Shown piece after piece: positions 6,921 to 14,310 of a stretch of 22,215 nt of DNA (positions are counted from its first letter, which is position 1; every line of letters begins with the position of its first letter). This DNA is from Deltaproteobacteria bacterium. GTDB lineage: Bacteria > Desulfobacterota_B > Binatia > UBA9968. Both the position numbers and the translations under genes were made by a program. The stretch is from positions 1-22,215 of the forward strand of contig VBKY01000103.1 in the NCBI GenBank assembly GCA_005879255.1. The letters are read 5' to 3'. The notes beneath the pieces are model-generated. The model saw only the letters and a program-made list of their open reading frames with translations. It had not been told where the DNA came from and ran no database searches.

Positions 6921-7925
6921 CTATTTTTTGTACAAGCGCTCAAAATATCCTTCGTCGTCGAGTTTTTTTACAAAGCTCATGTCGACGAAGTCTTCCGGGC
7001 GGGCGCTTTTGGCTTTCGGATTTTTCGGCGCGAGCTCGTCGATAATCGTCTGAATGCCAGGCAGCGTTGGGTAAGGTTTCTCCGGCATCGTTTTGAGCGC
7101 GATCTCTCGGTAGGTTTCTTCCAGGGCTTCACGGTCGGTGGTTTGAAGATAACGGCTTAGGATTTTCATCACCGGTTCTTTCTCGCGCTTGTAGTAATGG
7201 ACCGCTTCCGAAAGCGCAGTGACGACGTCTGCGACTGTTTCGCGCTGCGCTTTGATGTAACTTCGCCGGGTCAACAGTGCAGTGAGCTCGAAGGGAATAT
7301 TCATTTGTCCCATGTCAATTAGAGTGTTGTAGCCTTGCTTGCGGGCGGTCAGCGTAAACGGCGGCGTGATGATCGTCGCCTGCACTTGTTTTGACTGCAA
7401 AGCGGCGAAGCGGGTAGTTTGCGTGCCGATTTGTAAAATCGTTACATCCTTGTCGGGATTCAGACCGACTTTCGCCAACGACATGCGGACGCTGACATCG
7501 GTGGCGCTGCCGAAACGGCTTATCGCGACTTTGCCGCCGACGAGCTGATCAACTTTCTTGATTTCGGGTATCGAGATCAGACTGTACGGAAAGGTGTTCA
7601 AAAAACTTGCGATGATGACGACGTCGGCTCCGGCGAGATTACTTGTCACCGCCGCGGACCCATCCGCCATGACCATCGCTACGTCTCCGCCCATCATTGC
7701 TTGAAATCCCAGAGAGCCGCCGGGGGTGAGGATCAGCTGCGGGTCTAGTCCATGCTTCTTAAACACTCCCGCCTGTTTGGCGATGATGAGAACCGCCTGA
7801 TAGGGACTCGTCGCAGTATATGCGATGTTGAGCTTGCGCAACTGCGCGGCCGTAGGCGCGGCCAGCGTCAGCAGAACCAAACTCGCTAATAGCGTTCGAG
7901 TTCTAAGACACATATCTTGTCCCAT
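6921..7925 (-). CDS. ABC transporter substrate-binding protein (NMT1/TauA-like)
   Basis: This encodes 334 residues. A signal peptide covers about 1-27 (hydrophobic LLASLVLLTLAAPTAA, cleavage near TAA-Q). The mature protein shows KLNIAYTATSPYQAVLIIAK, then GVFKKHGLDPQLI, the GGSLGFQAMMGGDVAMV segment, KVDQLVGGKVAISRFGSATD and the second-lobe TIITPPFTLTARKQGY motif, with the subfamily ending VKKLDDEGYFERLYKK. It is a distant paralogue of the binding protein at 2652-3653. No permease or ATPase gene is adjacent, so it is an orphan binding protein, which is common in lineages with expanded families. GGGA lies about 5 bases before ATG 7925. A second in-frame ATG at 7913 is possible. Confidence 0.9.
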   Translation of the reverse strand: MGQDMCLRTRTLLASLVLLTLAAPTAAQLRKLNIAYTATSPYQAVLIIAKQAGVFKKHGLDPQLILTPGGSLGFQAMMGGDVAMVMADGSAAVTSNLAGADVVIIASFLNTFPYSLISIPEIKKVDQLVGGKVAISRFGSATDVSVRMSLAKVGLNPDKDVTILQIGTQTTRFAALQSKQVQATIITPPFTLTARKQGYNTLIDMGQMNIPFELTALLTRRSYIKAQRETVADVVTALSEAVHYYKREKEPVMKILSRYLQTTDREALEETYREIALKTMPEKPYPTLPGIQTIIDELAPKNPKAKSARPEDFVDMSFVKKLDDEGYFERLYKK

Positions 7926-8282
7926 TAAATTCCCGGCTCGATGTTCATGGTGTCTCGTTATCGAGAAACGACAAACTTTGAACAGCTATTTACCTTTTCG
8001 CTTCGTAATGCAAGTTGCACGGCTTGAGTGCTGCCAGGCTGTTCACGTTCGTCCTCGTGGCAGTCATCGAATGATTCTAATGTCGGAGTTTACCTCTCAT
8101 AATTAGTTTCTTTTATCGAAAATTCCTCCAAAATATTTGCCGCAGCACAACCTTACTTGAAGCATCAAAAGCGAGAGATCTCGTCTTTTGTCGTTGGCAC
8201 GCTGTTTGGATCATTCCTATCTCAAAAACGAGATGGCGGCGAAATCACTACGGTCATTTGCCGGTTTCGTTCGGAGGAGAAT
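7926..8282. other. Divergent intergenic region
   Basis: These 357 bases separate a minus-strand gene from a plus-strand gene, so promoters for both should lie here. I see no convincing sigma-70 boxes, operator or coding signal. The plus-strand frame of the next gene is open from 8157, but no ribosome binding site precedes that ATG. Confidence 0.6.
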
Positions 8283-8921
8283 ATGGACTCACAAACATTG
8301 ATGATTGTCGCAATTACGGTTGTCATATGCGCGCTGATCGGCGTGGGTGCTTGGATTGCCCTTGACAGAGCGAGATCGCGGCGGTTGAGGGAACATTTCG
8401 GGCCAGAATACGATCATGTCGTTCACCGGATGCAGAATCGGAACTTAGCCGAAGCGGAGCTGCAAAACCGCGAAGAAAGAGTGAAGAAGTTTCGTATCGT
8501 TCCGTTGTCATCGCAGGATCGCGCGCATTATCGGGAAACATGGGCAGCCGTTCAGAACCGATTTGTCGACGACCCTCAAGGAGCAGTGAAAGAAGGCCAT
8601 GGGCAAATCTTCGAGGTGATGGAGAAACGCGGTTATCCCGTGACCAATTTTGAGCAGGCCGCGGTAGACCTGTCAGTAGACTATCCGGATGTAGTGGAGA
8701 ATTACCGGGCGGCGAGCGCTATCGCGGGGCGCAATCGCAAGGGAGAGGCGGGTACGGAGGAGCTTCGACAAGCTCTGGTCCATTATCGCGCGCTTTTCAA
8801 CGAATTGCTGGAAGGCTCGCAGCCGAGCATTGAAAAAGCGAAACCACTGCAGAGCCGGAGTAGGGCCAGATTTCATTTTCGAGGATTCAGAAAAGGCAGT
8901 CGAGGAGGTTTACGGTCATGA
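8283..8921 (+). CDS. Membrane-anchored helical protein of unknown function
   Basis: This encodes 212 residues from the ATG at 8283, chosen because GGAGGAGA lies directly upstream; the frame is open from 8157. One transmembrane helix spans residues 7-27, followed by basic RARSRRLREHFGPEYDHVV, a charged helix (NLAEAELQNREERVKKF), and a conserved-looking core: WAAVQNRFVDDPQGAV near 87-102, KRGYPVTNFEQAAVDLSVDYP near 115-135, and TEELRQALVHYRALFNELL near 158-176. I recall similar hypothetical proteins in diverse soil bacteria but no known function. The stop overlaps the next start (ATGA at 8918-8921), so the two genes are translationally coupled. The WxxxQxxFVDxP and TEELRxALxxYRxxF motifs recur in that partner. 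Confidence 0.85.
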   Translation: MDSQTLMIVAITVVICALIGVGAWIALDRARSRRLREHFGPEYDHVVHRMQNRNLAEAELQNREERVKKFRIVPLSSQDRAHYRETWAAVQNRFVDDPQGAVKEGHGQIFEVMEKRGYPVTNFEQAAVDLSVDYPDVVENYRAASAIAGRNRKGEAGTEELRQALVHYRALFNELLEGSQPSIEKAKPLQSRSRARFHFRGFRKGSRGGLRS

Positions 8922-9349
8922 CGATTTCCGATGATAGAAATGTGATCGCAGTAGGCGACAATACGGCAGCCGAACAGAAAAAGAGGCTTCACACGGACGA
9001 TATCGCCGGCGCGGCGAAGCCGGATTCTGAAGAATTTAGCGAAGTGGAACACCGCGAAGGCAGTGGTGCCGATGCCGATCTGCAAGCGCTTTTCGCCGCT
9101 GACGTGGAGCGGGATTTTCGGACTCGATGGCGCGATATTCAGAGCGGCTTCGTTGACGAACCGCGCTCGGCCGTAGAGCGGGCCGATGCACTGGTAGCAC
9201 AATTGATGCAGCGACTGGCGCAAAGCTTTTCGGAACAGCGAAAAAACCTTGAGAAGCAGTGGGAAGAGTCGGAGAAAGTTTCCACTGAGGAGTTGCGGGT
9301 CGCACTCACACGATATCGCTCCTTCTTTGAACGCCTGCTATCAATTTAG
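8918..9349 (+). CDS. Soluble partner protein sharing the helical module
   Basis: This encodes 143 residues with no signal peptide or membrane helix. An acidic, low-complexity first half (about 1-55) is followed by a helical half: FRTRWRDIQSGFVDEPRSAV (67-86), ALVAQLMQRLAQSF, a charged QRKNLEKQWEESEK linker, and TEELRVALTRYRSFFERLL (123-141). Both motifs correspond to motifs in the membrane-anchored protein encoded just upstream, with which it overlaps by four bases. The shared module suggests the two proteins pair or dimerise at the inner face of the membrane, which is inference. The function is unknown. Confidence 0.82.
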   Translation: MTISDDRNVIAVGDNTAAEQKKRLHTDDIAGAAKPDSEEFSEVEHREGSGADADLQALFAADVERDFRTRWRDIQSGFVDEPRSAVERADALVAQLMQRLAQSFSEQRKNLEKQWEESEKVSTEELRVALTRYRSFFERLLSI

Positions 9350-9528
9350 CGACGTCAAAATCGATCCGTTATTTCGTCGGCCGCGGCGTCGGCGGGGGCG
9401 AGACAAAAATAAGTAGGAGCGGGTTTGAAACCCGCCCCTACATGATACGGCCGCATGAACACCACAGAGTCATCCCGAGCTTTGAGCCCCGACATTAGTT
9501 GTCGGTAAGTGCTCCGCGGTGGTGAGCG
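9350..9528. other. Intergenic region with REP-like palindrome
   Basis: No gene is seen. The notable content is the palindrome at 9413-9441 described separately. To its right, on the minus strand, lies the citryl-CoA lyase-like remnant. Confidence 0.6.
9413..9441. repeat. REP-like near-perfect palindrome
   Basis: The sequence opens GTAGGAGCGGGTTT and closes AAACCCGCCCCTAC around one central G. The two 14-base arms pair with a single A-C mismatch. There is no T-run, so it is not a classical terminator. It may be one copy of a dispersed palindromic element; copy number in the genome would show this. Confidence 0.75.
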
Positions 9529-9767
9529 TTACTTCTCCGGCTCACCTCTCGCGATCGGTCTGCGGATTTCTTCCCCCACGTGCGCCAGACCGCCCAGCGC
9601 ACGACCCAAGATCGCGAAGCTCTTGGACATCACACGCAGGGAGACCCACGGGCCGATCGACTGTTAATTTTGCCGAGTAGCTCTCGGTTCAAATCATAAC
9701 CGCGCACGAAGATCCGATCGAGCTCAGCTCTGCCCATCGATGAAACGAGTTTAGGTGTATCGGCCAT
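9529..9767 (-). pseudogene. Citryl-CoA lyase / citrate synthase-like remnant, middle deleted
   Basis: A strong ribosome binding site (GGAGGAATTT) precedes ATG 9767. The first 35 or so codons read MADTPKLVSS, then ELDRIFVRGYDLNRELLGKIN, which resembles the N-terminus of citryl-CoA lyase-like citrate synthase homologues. The reading then leaves frame near 9655-9665 and the frame hits a stop. In another frame, from about 9657 down to the stop at 9529-9531, the DNA reads IGPWVSLRVMSK, GRALGGLAHVGEEIRRPIAR, which resembles the family C-terminus (PW-x-R, G-x-HI-x-EE). Roughly the central 190 residues of a usual protein of about 270 are missing. The gene is therefore dead. Family identity comes from remembered motifs and is not certain. 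Confidence 0.65.
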
Positions 9768-9853
9768 AAATTCCTCCGGTCAATGGTTTAGGGGAGTGAT
9801 CGACTGTTGGGAAAACAAAGCCATTACTCCACAGTGCTCCATGGTCACGTCTG

Positions 9854-10954
9854 TCAATCGAGCCGCAGGAGCCGCGCGGCATTTTCGCCCATAATTTTTC
9901 TTTTTGTGTCGGTGCTCAAGTCGTTACGGTTGAGAATCATGTCCGTAACGCCCGGAAAGGTTGCATCCCAATGCGGATAGTCGGAAGCGAAGACCACCCG
10001 ATCAGCGCCGATGGATTCGATGACCGCGCCCAAGCGAGTCTCATCGGCTTCGAACGAGATGAAGCACTGGCGCCGGAAGTAATCGCTCGGTTTCATTTTC
10101 AGCCAGGGAACCTGGAACGGCAGGATTTCGTAGTGCTCGTCCATGCGCCAGAGCCAGTAGGGAAGCCAACCGGCTCCGGCTTCGAGAAAGACAACTTGTA
10201 AGTCCGGATTGCGCTCCAAGGCTCCTCTGCAAACTAAACCCAGGCTGGCGAGCATTTGCTCGACCGGGTGGGAAATCGTGTGGGTGAAAAACCACTGGCC
10301 CGCGAATCGATCAACGCCGGCAGTGGGTAGAAAAGCTCCGGAGCCCTCGTGAATCAAGAGCGGCACACCGAGCTCCTGAATCGTTTTGTAGAGCGGATCG
10401 TAATACGGATCATCAATGGTGCGGCCTTTGATCGGGTTGGGCCTAACGAAGACGCCCTTGAATCCGAGTTCCTTGACTACGCGCTGGGTTTCCTCGACGG
10501 CCAATTTAACGTCCTGGACCGGGATTATGCCGACGGCCATGAGGCGTTTGCGATCCGCGGCGCAGTAATCATAGAGCCAATTATTATAGGCACGACACAG
10601 CGCGGCGGCGTAGGCTGCTTCTTGCACGGAAGGCAAATACAAACCAGCGGACGGAAAAAGTAGGCCACGTTCGATGCGGTCGCGGTCCATCGCTTTGAGG
10701 CGATCGTTCGGATCGGTGGCGAGATGGCGGTTTTCGTTGGCAGGAGAACCGTCCTCTTTAACACGAAAAGGAGTTTCATCTGGCCGACGATGGTGACGAT
10801 CGCCCTCGAGGCGAAACAGCAGTTGGCCGTTGGTGACGTGCTCCACTTTCGGCGCGCGGGCACGAAACGGCGGCTCCAAATATTTTTCCCACAGATCATC
10901 GGCTTCTCGCACATGGCCGTCTATGTCGATGATCCGCACTGCGTTTTCCGACAT
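9854..10954 (-). CDS. Amidohydrolase-family (PF04909-type) metal-dependent hydrolase
   Basis: This encodes 366 residues, a TIM-barrel hydrolase or decarboxylase of the amidohydrolase-2 family. Visible metal or catalytic positions are the D-x-H motif IDIDGHV (Asp12, His14), His202 in PLLIHEGSG, the HTISHPVEQM motif (His225, His229), Glu258 in VFLEAGAGW and Asp325 in FASDYPHWD. The ending, IMGENAARLLRLD, is typical of the family. GGAGG stands 6 bases before ATG 10954. Relatives include ACMS decarboxylase-like and 2-pyrone-4,6-dicarboxylate lactonase-like enzymes that act on aromatic-derived acids; the substrate here is unknown. It lies next to the CoA-ester enzyme remnant. Confidence 0.9.
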   Translation of the reverse strand: MSENAVRIIDIDGHVREADDLWEKYLEPPFRARAPKVEHVTNGQLLFRLEGDRHHRRPDETPFRVKEDGSPANENRHLATDPNDRLKAMDRDRIERGLLFPSAGLYLPSVQEAAYAAALCRAYNNWLYDYCAADRKRLMAVGIIPVQDVKLAVEETQRVVKELGFKGVFVRPNPIKGRTIDDPYYDPLYKTIQELGVPLLIHEGSGAFLPTAGVDRFAGQWFFTHTISHPVEQMLASLGLVCRGALERNPDLQVVFLEAGAGWLPYWLWRMDEHYEILPFQVPWLKMKPSDYFRRQCFISFEADETRLGAVIESIGADRVVFASDYPHWDATFPGVTDMILNRNDLSTDTKRKIMGENAARLLRLD

Positions 10955-11260
10955 GCTTACCTCCGTTCGCGCAAAACTTCTTCGACAGGGGTCGGATCCA
11001 CTAAAAACACCATGCCTTGCTGAAAAAACGTCACTTAACGTTCATCTTCGTTGCTGTGTATCCAGCCGATCAAAGGATTGCAAGCGATTGCAACTGATTC
11101 CTTTGCACTGTTGCAAGCGACAATTCGTCCAGGGTAAAGTTGATCCGTGATAATGGCTCGTGTCGGGCGACTCAACATAATGATCGAAGCGGCTTGATCT
11201 GAATTCAATTGCGGCGTATCGGAAAAGAAGGAAATCCTGTTTTCGTAGAGGAGGCAAGTC
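10955..11260. other. Divergent intergenic region with a 10-bp direct repeat
   Basis: No gene is recognised between the amidohydrolase and the M24-family gene, which are transcribed away from each other. TTGCAAGCGA occurs at 11078-11087 and 11111-11120, 33 bases apart, or three helical turns. This spacing would suit a regulator binding one DNA face. No regulator gene is nearby. Confidence 0.45.
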
Positions 11261-12508
11261 ATGATTCAATATGCGCCGAAGCTCACTTTTGGTCCTGAAA
11301 CGGCGGATTGGCAAGAACGGTTCAATCCCGACCGCATGCGTCGGCAGCGCGTCGAGCGCGCCCAATCGCTGATGCGCAAGCATGGGATCGCGGCGATTGT
11401 CGAAGCCAATCATCAAAACATCCGCTACCTGACAGCGCTCAAAGGCTTTGCTTATCCGATGTGTCGTTACGTGCTTTTCTTTGCCGAGCATGACCCGGTG
11501 ATGTACGAGCATGATGGTTACTACCATCAGATGCCCGACCAGTGTCCGTGGATCAAAGAATGGCGCCCGGCGCGTTCGTGGCTCACCGGCGCCCCCGGTC
11601 CTGAAGCTTGCGCTGCGGAAGCGAAGGCGTTTGCCGGGGAGATCAAGGAGGAGTTGGAAAAGCGTGGATTACTCGGCGAGAAGGTCGGTCTCGGCAGCTT
11701 CGACGGCTATGCCCGGGAGGCGCTGGTCAACGCGGGCGTGAAGAACATCGTCGACACGCGTCAGCTCATGCTCGAAACACGCATGCTCAAAAATCAGGAC
11801 GAAATTAATTGCCTTAAAACTTGCGCCGCGATGGTCGACGGGGTTTGGTTCCGCATCTGGGAGAATTTGAAACCCGGAATGAAAGATACCGATTTGATGA
11901 CTCTCGGCTCGACGGCGGGCTACGAACTCGGCTTGGAGGCGGCGGTTCCAGGCGGTTGGCGCACCGGGCCAATGACATTTGATCGCGGCCCGCATGCGAC
12001 CAGCCGTGTGGTCCAGTTCGGCGATCTCGTTTATGGATCGTACTGCGGCGCGACTTACATGGGCTATGGCAGTTGCACTTATCGAACTTTCATCGTCGGC
12101 CGGCAACCGACCCCTAGAGAAAAAGATTGGTACAAAGTCATGCGCGAGCGCATCGATGCTATCATCGGAGACATCAAACCGGGCAGGACGACGGCCGACG
12201 TAGCGAAGCATTTTCCGCCGGCTACCAAATGGGGATATCAGAGCGAGGTCGAAGTGCTCGCCAGCGAAATCGGTCATGGTATCGGACTCGGCACGAGCAC
12301 AGGCTATGATATGCCGATCATCAACCGGCTATGGTCATTCGATCATCCGCAGGTGTTCGAAGAAGGCATGACGCTTGCCGTCGAATGCCGTGAAGGTGAG
12401 CATCGCGTCGGCGGGGTGCGCTTGGAAAACATGCTCGTCGTCACCAAGAACGCCGCGGAGATTATGGACTACTTCCCACGGGACGAGATCTTAGTCGCGC
12501 CGCGCTGA
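11261..12508 (+). CDS. M24/creatinase-family protein lacking two metal ligands
   Basis: This encodes 415 residues with a creatinase-like N-terminal domain (about 20-165, RVERAQSLMRKHGIAAIVEA) and a pita-bread M24 domain (about 175-410). M24 peptidases bind two metals through Asp, Asp, His, Glu and Glu. Here His339 (EIGHGIGLG), Glu375 (LAVEC) and Glu389 (VRLENM) are present, but the two Asp positions appear to be Tyr261 and Cys272 (SYCGATYMGY...SCTYRTF). Creatinase and some other members also lack metal, so this is probably a metal-independent hydrolase of a small molecule, not a prolyl peptidase. An AGAGGAGG ribosome binding site precedes the ATG. There is no signal peptide. The partner and substrate are unknown. 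Confidence 0.9.
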   Translation: MIQYAPKLTFGPETADWQERFNPDRMRRQRVERAQSLMRKHGIAAIVEANHQNIRYLTALKGFAYPMCRYVLFFAEHDPVMYEHDGYYHQMPDQCPWIKEWRPARSWLTGAPGPEACAAEAKAFAGEIKEELEKRGLLGEKVGLGSFDGYAREALVNAGVKNIVDTRQLMLETRMLKNQDEINCLKTCAAMVDGVWFRIWENLKPGMKDTDLMTLGSTAGYELGLEAAVPGGWRTGPMTFDRGPHATSRVVQFGDLVYGSYCGATYMGYGSCTYRTFIVGRQPTPREKDWYKVMRERIDAIIGDIKPGRTTADVAKHFPPATKWGYQSEVEVLASEIGHGIGLGTSTGYDMPIINRLWSFDHPQVFEEGMTLAVECREGEHRVGGVRLENMLVVTKNAAEIMDYFPRDEILVAPR

Positions 12509-12660
12509 ACCGAGCACCAAGGCCAGAGCGGGAGAGGCACCACGATCCCGAAGACACGGTAGCGATATCTCCGTCAAGGGATTCATGCGCGACGAAACCA
12601 AACTCTCAAACCGCTTTGAACACCTCGCTGGCCTGTCGGAGCGTCCACCAATGCACAAGG
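12509..12660. other. Short gap before the CoA-transferase remnant
   Basis: One frame is open through this stretch but matches nothing I recognise. It may be the decayed leader of the CoA-transferase remnant or plain intergenic DNA. Confidence 0.4.
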
Positions 12661-12973
12661 GATGATTCTGCATGCCAGTTCCGCATTCTCCAGGGTCCTC
12701 ACCGTCATCGCGCGCGCGACGTTTGTCACCGGGCCCTATGCGGCGGCGCTCTTGGCCTACCTTGGCGCACGGGTGATCAAGATCGAGTCGCCGCCCGCAG
12801 GCGATTCCTATCGTTACTTCGCGTCCCCTGTGCACTATGAAGATCTTGCCAAGGAAAAAGCTAACCCGCCGCCACTGCGGGGCGAGCATAGCGGTAAAAT
12901 TCTTAGCGAGCTAGGATTTCGCGACGAGACGATTAGGGATCTTCAGTCGCGAGGAATTACTCGGGTGTCCTGA
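12661..12973 (+). pseudogene. CaiB/BaiF CoA-transferase remnant, middle deleted
   Basis: A 103-codon frame from 12662 keeps both ends of a family III CoA transferase, normally about 400 residues. Residues 12-50 carry LTVIARATFVTGPYAAALLA and LGARVIKIESP, the usual N-terminal motif. Residues 68-101 carry NPPPLRGEHSGKILSELGF, the usual C-terminus. The join is near 12815. Just upstream, another frame reads ILQG (12684-12695) where family members have L-x-G before LTVI, and one extra C at about 12697-12698 explains the frame change. Family III enzymes move CoA between carboxylates; this one cannot, since the catalytic aspartate region is gone. There is no convincing ribosome binding site. Confidence 0.72.
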
Positions 12974-13029
12974 GCAGCGCTGCCGCTAACAAGGAACTCC
13001 ACGGCACAGATTTCGACCACGGTTCATCG

Positions 13030-14310
13030 ATGAAACGAAACGTTGCCATTGCCGTACTGTTGTTCTGGTTTTCCACGGGAGCACTGCCAAGCCGGCTGTG
13101 GGCCCAAGCCATCAAAGCAACACCCGAGATCTTCAAGCAGTTTTCCGAACATGTGGTGAAGATAGAGGTCGTCGAAAGCGGGTCTGCCGCGAAAGCTTCC
13201 ATCGGCACGGGATTTTTCGCCAGCGCGCGCGGCGATATCGTCACCAATTACCACGTGGTGTCAAAGCTGATTCACTCTGCTGATCGGTATCGGATCGAGG
13301 TTACCGATCCGTCGGGACAATCGAGTCCGGCGAAAGTCTTGGGCGTTGACGTAGTTTATGACCTAGCGGTGCTCCGCACCGACCGCCATCCCAAAGGATT
13401 TTTGACGTTGGAAACGAAGCCGATAGAGCAGGGGACACGGCTTTACTCTCTCGGTCATCCGCGCGACCTCGGTTTGACCATTGTTGAGGGGACCTACAAC
13501 GGCCTCTTACGCCATACACTTTATCCCAAAGTTCATTTCACCGGCTCGCTCAATCCGGGCATGAGCGGCGGTCCGACGTTGACGCATACCGGCACGGTGA
13601 TCGGCGTCAACGTTGCGACAGAAGGCGAGCAGATCAGCTTTTTAGTTCCCGCGGAGCGGGCGCTGGCGTTGCTCGAAAAGACAGCTCGGGTCGAAAACCG
13701 ACCGGGAAATGGATTTCTCGCCGAGGTCGGCCAGCAAATTCAAGCCAATCAGGCGCGCTATCTGTCCGGTATGTTTTCGTCGAAAACACCGAGCATAAGC
13801 TTTGGTCCCTATACTCTGCCCACCAAGCCGGCGGATTTTTTCCGTTGCTGGGCCGACGCGGTGCGACGCAAAGAACTTCCCTATGTTGCCGTGACCCACG
13901 ACTGTTCGACGGATGATTACATCTTTGTTTCGAGCGAGCAGTCGTCGGGGATCGTGCGGTTTTATCACCAGCTGCTGTCGACGGCGGAGCTCTATCCGTC
14001 GCAGTTTTTCAACTTGTACTCGGCCCAAGTCCAAGCCGGCAATACGGCTGTGTTCGGCAATGAAGAAGAAGTGACACCATTTCGGTGTCAGACGCGCAAC
14101 GTGCAGACCCAAACGGGGAAAGTCAAAGCCGTGTTATGCGCGCGTCAATACGTGAAACTGCCCGGTCTCTATGATGCCGTGTTCAGGGTGGCGACCCTCG
14201 GCGCGACAAATGTCGGATTGGTTTCGACGTTAAATCTTTCCGGCGTGAGCTTCGAAAATATCGAGGCGCTCAGCCGGCGCTACATGGAGAGCATCAAATG
14301 GCGCCGCTAG
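13030..14310 (+). CDS. Secreted trypsin-like serine protease (DegP-type fold)
   Basis: This encodes 426 residues. A signal peptide spans about 1-26 (AIAVLLFWFSTGALP, cleavage near WAQ-A). The chymotrypsin-fold domain spans about 35-215 with the full triad: His75 (TNYHVV), Asp111 (VYDLAVL) and Ser179 (GMSGGP). The remaining 210 residues show no PDZ motif that I can see; they contain three cysteines or more (FRCWAD, HDCSTDD, FRCQTR, VLCARQ) and look like a separate extracytoplasmic domain. Its last 13 bases overlap the FHA membrane gene, so expression is coupled. It probably acts in the periplasm. HtrA-like proteases monitor protein damage, but absence of a PDZ domain and the unusual C-terminus argue for a more specialised role. 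Confidence 0.9.
   Translation: MKRNVAIAVLLFWFSTGALPSRLWAQAIKATPEIFKQFSEHVVKIEVVESGSAAKASIGTGFFASARGDIVTNYHVVSKLIHSADRYRIEVTDPSGQSSPAKVLGVDVVYDLAVLRTDRHPKGFLTLETKPIEQGTRLYSLGHPRDLGLTIVEGTYNGLLRHTLYPKVHFTGSLNPGMSGGPTLTHTGTVIGVNVATEGEQISFLVPAERALALLEKTARVENRPGNGFLAEVGQQIQANQARYLSGMFSSKTPSISFGPYTLPTKPADFFRCWADAVRRKELPYVAVTHDCSTDDYIFVSSEQSSGIVRFYHQLLSTAELYPSQFFNLYSAQVQAGNTAVFGNEEEVTPFRCQTRNVQTQTGKVKAVLCARQYVKLPGLYDAVFRVATLGATNVGLVSTLNLSGVSFENIEALSRRYMESIKWRR

Noticed and set aside
8157..8282. An N-terminal extension of the membrane-anchored helical protein from the upstream ATG at 8157
   Set aside because: The frame is open, but the ATG at 8283 has an excellent ribosome binding site and begins directly before the membrane helix.
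11669..12277. A 202-codon antisense frame inside the M24-family gene
   Set aside because: The plus-strand product has recognisable M24 motifs through the whole interval; the antisense product matches nothing.
13642..14112. A 156-codon antisense frame within the protease gene
   Set aside because: No recognisable family; the protease reading frame is uninterrupted here with good codon structure.
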